From NCBI GenBank assembly GCA_027490305.1, contig JAIXYI010000036.1, positions 1 to 64,000 on the forward strand: 64,000 bases of DNA, given 5' to 3'. The DNA comes from Flavobacteriaceae bacterium (GTDB taxonomy: Bacteria > Bacteroidota > Bacteroidia > Flavobacteriales > Flavobacteriaceae). The notes under the pieces are model-generated. The model was not told the origin of the DNA and searched no databases. It worked only from the letters and a program-made list of their open reading frames with translations. A program made the position numbers and the translations under genes. The number at the start of each line of letters is the position of its first letter. Positions within the stretch are counted from its first letter, which is position 1. This document shows, one piece after another, positions 59,228 through 64,000 of the stretch.

Positions 59228-59692
59228 ATGAAAAAAATGGTTCTCATAGCGTTTTTCCTGATTGCAGGATATAGCGCACAAGCCCAGGAACTGACCTGGC
59301 ACAACGACCTTTCAAAGGCCTCTGAATTGGCCATTAAATCGAAAAAGCCCCTTCTGCTGTTCTTTACCGGAAGTGACTGGTGCGGCTGGTGTATGCGTTT
59401 GCAGAAGGAAGTATTCACCACGCCTGATTTTGCCAAGTGGGCAAAAGACAATGTCGTGCTGGTCGAACTCGATTTCCCACGCCGGAAACAATTGCCGGAT
59501 GACATTAAGAAGCAGAACGCCGATATGGAACAATTGTTCGGTATCCGCGGCTATCCTACGATTTGGTTGGTCACGCCCGCAAACAAAGACGGAAAAGTGA
59601 GCTTCGACCGTCTAGGTAGCACGGGCTACGTGGCAGGCGGACCGGCAAAGTGGCTGGAAGGCGCAAATGCCATCCTCGCCAATAAAAAGTAA
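59228..59692 (+). CDS. Exported thioredoxin-fold protein
   Basis: A 154-residue protein with signal peptide ending SAQAQ and a thioredoxin-like domain with the redox motif WCGWC near residues 57-61 (FTGSDWCGWCMRLQKEVF). It has the cis-Pro region GIRGYPTIWLVTPANKDG and a short helical end. These 'DUF255/DsbD-gamma-like' exported proteins in flavobacteria probably reduce or shuffle disulfides in the envelope. Confidence 0.88.
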   Translation: MKKMVLIAFFLIAGYSAQAQELTWHNDLSKASELAIKSKKPLLLFFTGSDWCGWCMRLQKEVFTTPDFAKWAKDNVVLVELDFPRRKQLPDDIKKQNADMEQLFGIRGYPTIWLVTPANKDGKVSFDRLGSTGYVAGGPAKWLEGANAILANKK

Positions 59693-59696
59693 CGGT

Positions 59697-61661
59697 TTAT
59701 TCCCTACAATAGAATCCCTTTTCGGCAGTAGCATGAAAAGGGATTTTCATTTTATGGCAGGTGGCCCGCCATCGGGTTACGTAACTCTTGTAATTGGAGC
59801 CATCCGCTACTACTTCCTGCGGGTGAAGTTGGCGTAGCATCCGTTCGAAGTTGAGTCGCGGTGAGCCGGTCATGATGACGATATCGGGTTTTCCCGCAAA
59901 GCAGCCGCTGCTGTCGATAACGAGAATACGTTTCCCGGCTGCGTAAAGGCAGTTTTGCAAAGGTCGCACCCCTATCGTATCCAATCCCAAAGCCGATTTG
60001 AGTCCGCCCTGCCGGCTTACGGCAGCCGTTGATGCGAGATAACCGGTTCGTCCGCGTATCGCAAGGTATTCGGTGGTTCGGGGCCGTTGCATTACGTAAA
60101 ACGCATCCCGACCTGTATACTGTTGGTTTTGGAAGAACACCGTGGCTTGCAGGCACAGCACGCTGATTGCCGCCACCTGTATCGTTCGGTAGGAGGGATG
60201 CCGCAACGCGCCGGAGAGGGCTGCGATCGCGAGGTAGCCCATAAGGAGCATAGATAGGGGGAAGTAAACGTCCCGGATGACCATTCCGTCAATGGAGGCG
60301 ATGCGGTGGATAACCTCATTCATCGCCCACAGAAGCCGGTCGACGATCAACACGAACCACGACGGTAGAAAACCCAGCAGCGCGCCGACCATCGACACCA
60401 CTCCAGCCGCCATAATGATGCCCAGCACGGGTACTATTAATAGGTTGGTTAAGAAAAAGAGGCCGGGGAACTGGTGGAAATAATACAAACTCAAAGGTAA
60501 TACGCCCAATTGCGCTGAGAACGAAACCGCCAACAGGCCCCAGATGTACCGCAACATTCGGTTTTCGAAGGGTGCGATGCGGTCAAAGAAGGGCTGTAGC
60601 CACACAATGAAAAACAGTGAAAGGTAGCTGAGTTGGAACCCAGCGTCGTAAAGGAACCCGGGTGAAACGGCCAGGATGACCAACATCGACACGCACAGCG
60701 TATGGAGGAGGTTGCCGTCTTTCCGCAACAGCGTTCCGCCTGCTACGAAGCTGAACATCGTGGCCGAGCGTATGACTGATGGTGACAAACCCGCTACACA
60801 GGCAAATCCCCAGAGAAAGAGCAATACAAGCGTAAATCGAAGGAGGTTCCATTTACGTGATTGTGGCAGGGGGCGCAGGCAGAACAAGACGAATCCGAGC
60901 AGAAGTCCTACGTGCAAACCCGATACGCTCAGAATGTGCACCGCGCCTGCATATTGATAATCGGCCAGGGTTTCCTTCGGAATGTCAAGCTGTTTTCCTA
61001 ACACCAATGCCATCAGCACCTGCAATTCCGTTTCACCCATTCCCTGACGGCGGAAGGACCTCTCAAGGCGTTGTTGCATCACGGCTATGGCGCGTCCGAA
61101 GGTCGGAGATGCAGACGGCGCAACCCGCCAGTCACCCGGTTTTGGATACAACGTCGCATAGATCGATTTGTTCGCGAGGTAGTCACCATAGTTAAAGTCG
61201 CTCGGCTGGGCCGGTGGACGGGCGCGGTTCATACGTCCACGCACCACCAACTGGTCGCCCGGGTAAAGCGTCAGCATTCCTTTTTTGGGCAGGCATACCA
61301 ATAGCTTCCCGCAGGCTTCTTTACGGTCAATAGCCGAAAGGGTGACGACCAGTCGGGTGTAGTAGTTGGAAGGCCGCAAACGTTCGGTTACGGTGGCGAT
61401 AAAGGCATGCGGTGCGTTTTGATCGAAGTGTATGTAATGGTTGGCGAAACGCCGCTCGTCGTGTAGGCGCGTGTCGGTCCATCCTAACGCGATGGCACAG
61501 ATTGCCACCGCTGCAAACGTCCGGTAGGGGCGCCACAGCAGGGCCAGTCCGAAAGGTACGGCTAAAGCGACCAGTGCTGGCAAGCCGCCGGGTAGAAAGC
61601 GTCCGGCGAGCAGGCCGATTATAAAGAAGGGGAGTACCCGTACCAAAGGAAATCGCCACAT
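59697..61661 (-). CDS. comEC: ComEC/Rec2-family DNA uptake channel protein
   Basis: A 654-residue membrane protein from ATG 61661; the frame open to 61718 would start inside the upstream region. It has a short N-terminal domain with a periplasmic OB-like DUF4131 region (about 60-180), the competence domain (VHILSVSGLHVGLLLGFVLF with the conserved SGLH motif) and multiple helices, and an incomplete C-terminal region lacking a clear zinc beta-lactamase motif (HxHxDH is not seen). It carries DNA across the inner membrane in transformation. The missing nuclease-like domain occurs in other Bacteroidota too. Confidence 0.88.
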   Translation of the reverse strand: MWRFPLVRVLPFFIIGLLAGRFLPGGLPALVALAVPFGLALLWRPYRTFAAVAICAIALGWTDTRLHDERRFANHYIHFDQNAPHAFIATVTERLRPSNYYTRLVVTLSAIDRKEACGKLLVCLPKKGMLTLYPGDQLVVRGRMNRARPPAQPSDFNYGDYLANKSIYATLYPKPGDWRVAPSASPTFGRAIAVMQQRLERSFRRQGMGETELQVLMALVLGKQLDIPKETLADYQYAGAVHILSVSGLHVGLLLGFVLFCLRPLPQSRKWNLLRFTLVLLFLWGFACVAGLSPSVIRSATMFSFVAGGTLLRKDGNLLHTLCVSMLVILAVSPGFLYDAGFQLSYLSLFFIVWLQPFFDRIAPFENRMLRYIWGLLAVSFSAQLGVLPLSLYYFHQFPGLFFLTNLLIVPVLGIIMAAGVVSMVGALLGFLPSWFVLIVDRLLWAMNEVIHRIASIDGMVIRDVYFPLSMLLMGYLAIAALSGALRHPSYRTIQVAAISVLCLQATVFFQNQQYTGRDAFYVMQRPRTTEYLAIRGRTGYLASTAAVSRQGGLKSALGLDTIGVRPLQNCLYAAGKRILVIDSSGCFAGKPDIVIMTGSPRLNFERMLRQLHPQEVVADGSNYKSYVTRWRATCHKMKIPFHATAEKGFYCRE

Positions 61662-61673
61662 ATCGATAGAATT

Positions 61674-61703
61674 AAAAAGGAGCGAATTGTTCCGCTCCTT
61701 TTT
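61674..61703. terminator. Bidirectional hairpin just upstream of comEC
   Basis: An 11-bp stem (AAAAAGGAGCG at 61674-61684 with CGCTCCTTTTT at 61693-61703). On the minus strand it would stop transcripts from the NlpC gene 12 bases before the comEC ATG. Confidence 0.75.
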
Positions 61704-61826
61704 GGATATATACGACACACAGCGCGTGTAATCATCCTGGCAGTGGGCTTCGCTGCGGTCGATGTGGTAAAAGTAGTACGAATGGAAAACGGCAAAGTAC
61801 GGTTTTGCCGCATGAAATGTTAAAAT

Positions 61827-62498
61827 TTACAGTACCCGGTTGGCCTGCACAAAGGTGCGCTGGTAGTACGGCTCTTTCGTAGACGAGATGATAACGCCCT
61901 CACTGGTAGACGAGTGGATGAATTTGACTTCATCGCCGTTTACTTCCACCACCATTCCGACGTGACTTATACCATTTCGGCGGCTGGTGCGGAAGAAGAC
62001 CAGGTCGCCCTTGCGAACGTCTTTTAAGTCGACTTTCGCGCCCACTTTCGCCATTTCCCACGAACTGCGGGGCAACTTTTTGTCAAACAGGCTGAAAACA
62101 GCGGTCACCATCCCGGAGCAGTCCATCCCGGCCGGAGTAGTGCCGCCTCCATGATACGGAACGCCAATGAAAGTCATGGCATTGTTGATCATCTGGATGG
62201 CGGTGTACGGAACGCCGTTATCGGTAAGGTCAAGGTCGGTATCCTCTTTATCGTTCAGGATCGAGGGTTTTGGTGCGGGTGCCTGTTTCGGGGTTTTTCG
62301 GATGTCTTTCCGTGGTTCGACCGCTACCGTCGGTTTTGGTTTTTCCGCAGCGGCTGCCTCCACCTTCTTGTCAGACGGCTTCTGGTAAATACCCTTTTTG
62401 ATCGCTTCCTTCTTGGATGTCACAATCTGAGCGTGTCCGATAAACGGAACCAGTAGGGTCAAAAGGAACAGAAGGCGAAGCGTTCTTTTTGTCTGCAT
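61827..62498 (-). CDS. NlpC/P60 cell-wall hydrolase
   Basis: A 223-residue exported protein. Signal peptide ends IGHAQ. A Lys/Pro-rich linker (about 40-80) precedes the NlpC/P60 domain: catalytic Cys in GMDCSGMVTAVF, His in GISHVGMVVEV and a third polar residue (FIHSSTSEGV). It cleaves peptide cross-links of peptidoglycan. The linker is rich in AAAAEKPKP and similar words. Separated from comEC by the hairpin. Confidence 0.92.
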   Translation of the reverse strand: MQTKRTLRLLFLLTLLVPFIGHAQIVTSKKEAIKKGIYQKPSDKKVEAAAAEKPKPTVAVEPRKDIRKTPKQAPAPKPSILNDKEDTDLDLTDNGVPYTAIQMINNAMTFIGVPYHGGGTTPAGMDCSGMVTAVFSLFDKKLPRSSWEMAKVGAKVDLKDVRKGDLVFFRTSRRNGISHVGMVVEVNGDEVKFIHSSTSEGVIISSTKEPYYQRTFVQANRVL

Positions 62499-62663
62499 AT
62501 TTTATTTTTTATTTTTCGGCAATGACGCCTTAGCTTTATTAATAAAATGGCTTCCAAAAAAGGGAACCGGGGTTTAGGGTCAGGAAAACAAAACGTGAAG
62601 CGTAGCACGTTTCGTATCAAAGAGGTCGCTAAAATAGCAAAAAAGGACCTAAAAATGTAAACT

Positions 62664-63794
62664 TTAACGTTTCGTTTGTTGTCCTTTTACCTTCTCAAAG
62701 ATGGCCTTTGCTGTGGTTTCACTGGCGCCGACACCACCCAGCTTCTGTTCAAGCGCATCGTAGTTCGAAAGCAGGGTTTTTCGATGGGAGGGCTCGAGTA
62801 ATTTGGCGAGTTCCGCACGTACGTTTTCGGTTGTTAGCTGATCCTGGATGAGTTCGGTCACGACCGGAGCATCCATGATGAGGTTCACCAGCGAGATGTA
62901 TTTGAGGGTAATAATGCGTTTGGCAATCTGGTAGGAGATCCAACTGCCGCGGTAGCATACCACTTCGGGCACTTTAAACAACGCCGTTTCGAGCGTGGCC
63001 GTGCCCGATGTGACCAGAGCGGCATCGGCATGTTCGAGGAGGTCGTAGGTGCGGTTGGAGATGAACCGTACGTTCTTCCCGTCAAGGAAACGTTCGTAAA
63101 AGGCAGGTTCCTGGCCCGGCGCGCCCGCAATGACGAACTGGTGCGTCGGGAAGTCGGGCACTACCGACAACATCACTTCCAGCATCTTCGTGATCTCTTG
63201 TTTCCGGCTTCCGGGCAAAAGCGCCACAATGGGCTTGTCGTCAAGGTGGTGCATCGCAAGGAAGTCCGCCTGCGCGATCGGTTGGCGGTCTTTTATCGCA
63301 TCGATCAGCGGGTGCCCGACGAAGGTGACGTCGTAGCGGTGCTTCCCTTCATAAAAATCCTTTTCGAACGGCAGGATGACATACATCTCGTCAACATCGC
63401 GGCGGATGGCTTTGATGCGGTTTTCCTTCCAGGCCCAAATCTGGGGCGAAATATAGTAATGGGTCGGGATGCCTTTTTGCTTCGCCCACTTTGCGATTCG
63501 CATGTTGAAGCCGGGGTAGTCAATGAAGATGAGGGCGTCGGGTGCGAAACCCGCAATGTCTTCTTTGCAAAAGCGAATATTTTTGAGGATGGTCGACAAA
63601 TTCGATACCACCTCGGCAAACCCCATGAAGGCAAGATCGCGGTAATGTTTCACAAGGGTGCCGCCGGCCTGCTGCATCAGGTCGCCGCCCCAAAAACGGA
63701 TGTCGGCCTGTGGATCAATCTGCCTGAGGGCCTTGATGAGGTTGGATCCGTGCAGATCGCCCGACGCTTCGCCTGCAATAATGTAGTACTTCAT
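62664..63794 (-). CDS. lpxB: Lipid-A-disaccharide synthase
   Basis: A 376-residue glycosyltransferase of lipid A synthesis starting MKYYIIAGEASGDLHGSNLI at ATG 63794; the start at 63830 lies inside surE. Key motifs: GGDLMQQAGG, HYYISPQIWAWKENRI, LLPGSRKQEI and VTSGTATLETALF with the conserved Glu. It joins lipid X to UDP-2,3-diacylglucosamine at the inner membrane. One base separates it from the surE stop, so they form one operon. Confidence 0.96.
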   Translation of the reverse strand: MKYYIIAGEASGDLHGSNLIKALRQIDPQADIRFWGGDLMQQAGGTLVKHYRDLAFMGFAEVVSNLSTILKNIRFCKEDIAGFAPDALIFIDYPGFNMRIAKWAKQKGIPTHYYISPQIWAWKENRIKAIRRDVDEMYVILPFEKDFYEGKHRYDVTFVGHPLIDAIKDRQPIAQADFLAMHHLDDKPIVALLPGSRKQEITKMLEVMLSVVPDFPTHQFVIAGAPGQEPAFYERFLDGKNVRFISNRTYDLLEHADAALVTSGTATLETALFKVPEVVCYRGSWISYQIAKRIITLKYISLVNLIMDAPVVTELIQDQLTTENVRAELAKLLEPSHRKTLLSNYDALEQKLGGVGASETTAKAIFEKVKGQQTKR

Positions 63795-63795
63795 A

Positions 63796-64000
63796 TCAGA
63801 ATTTCCACGTATTGAGTTCCTGTATCGCATGGTGGGCGGTCAGGTCGAACTGCACCGGCACAATGGATACGTATCCGTTATCGAGCGCCCATTCATCGGT
63901 GTCTTCTCCTTTGTCAAGGTTGATGAATTCGCCGGTCAGCCAATAATAATCGCGTCCCATCGGACTCGTTCGTTTATCGAATTTTTCCTGCCAGAACGCT
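63796..64000 (-). CDS. surE: 5'-nucleotidase SurE, C-terminal part (3' end of gene; start outside window)
   Basis: The minus-strand frame that enters at base 64000 and stops at 63796 gives 67 residues, including PMGRDYYWLTGEFINLDKGE, DTDEWALDNGYVSIVPVQFD and the end LTAHHAIQELNTWKF. These match the last part of the SurE acid phosphatase/5'-nucleotidase, which removes phosphate from nucleoside monophosphates. The N-terminal metal-binding motif lies beyond the window. It runs directly into lpxB. Confidence 0.9.
   Translation of the reverse strand, partial: AFWQEKFDKRTSPMGRDYYWLTGEFINLDKGEDTDEWALDNGYVSIVPVQFDLTAHHAIQELNTWKF

Overview
The window comes from a member of the Bacteroidota, most likely a Flavobacteriaceae species with moderately high GC. 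The signs are: promoters of the TAnnTTTG type upstream of many genes, a type IX secretion C-terminal signal and the T9SS protein PorZ, FecA-like and other TonB-dependent receptors, paired POT peptide transporters, a degradative-type HMG-CoA reductase next to a GYDIA-type GHMP kinase, and many small intergenic palindromes and short tandem repeats.

Layout. 1-1.8 kb: end of a TonB-dependent receptor. 1.8-6.6 kb: an accessory, rearranged region with an HTH regulator, two cassettes that each pair an unrelated exported protein with a near-identical two-helix membrane protein, an RDD-like pseudogene, gene fragments and a nearly perfect 77-bp repeat. 6.7-8.4 kb: pruA. 8.9-14.6 kb: the four-gene ligase-associated DNA repair operon (exonuclease, ATP-dependent ligase, DEXH helicase, PdeM phosphoesterase) with 4-base overlaps. 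14.7-15.4 kb: a broken IS4-family transposase. 15.5-17.2 kb: pheS and a conserved small protein. 17.2-24.6 kb: a giant T9SS-secreted FG-GAP/LamG protein, a LytTR response regulator and its TPR histidine kinase. 24.6-28.8 kb: gpsA, nadD, gmk, yicC, an ArsC-like gene and a DinB-like gene. 28.8-33.2 kb: a lipoprotein, a cystathionine gamma-synthase-type enzyme, an outer-membrane protein and gdhA, the last two divergent around a pair of operator-like repeats. 33.4-39.0 kb: porZ-recO and a FecA-like receptor.

39.5-44.5 kb is the most unusual part: a compact AT-rich operon on the minus strand, abutting tRNA-Phe, unlike its GC-richer surroundings. In transcription order it encodes a small protein of possible acyl-carrier-like fold, an XRE repressor, an ImmA/IrrE metalloprotease, a thymidylate-synthase homologue, an aGPT-Pplase/HMUDK-helical-type DNA base hypermodification protein, a membrane-anchored dCTP-deaminase-fold protein lacking the catalytic Glu, a MazG-like pyrophosphohydrolase and an AcpS-type phosphopantetheinyl transferase. 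Two 15-bp palindromes flank the -7 promoter box. I read it as a mobile, damage-inducible nucleotide or DNA-base modification system, possibly an anti-phage system; that function is inference.

45.1-64 kb: housekeeping genes: coaX, an outer-membrane barrel, lptC, a CNNM/CBS protein, a ppiD-like isomerase, the mevalonate enzymes, DPP IV, two POT transporters, a thioredoxin, comEC, an NlpC/P60 hydrolase, lpxB and the end of surE.
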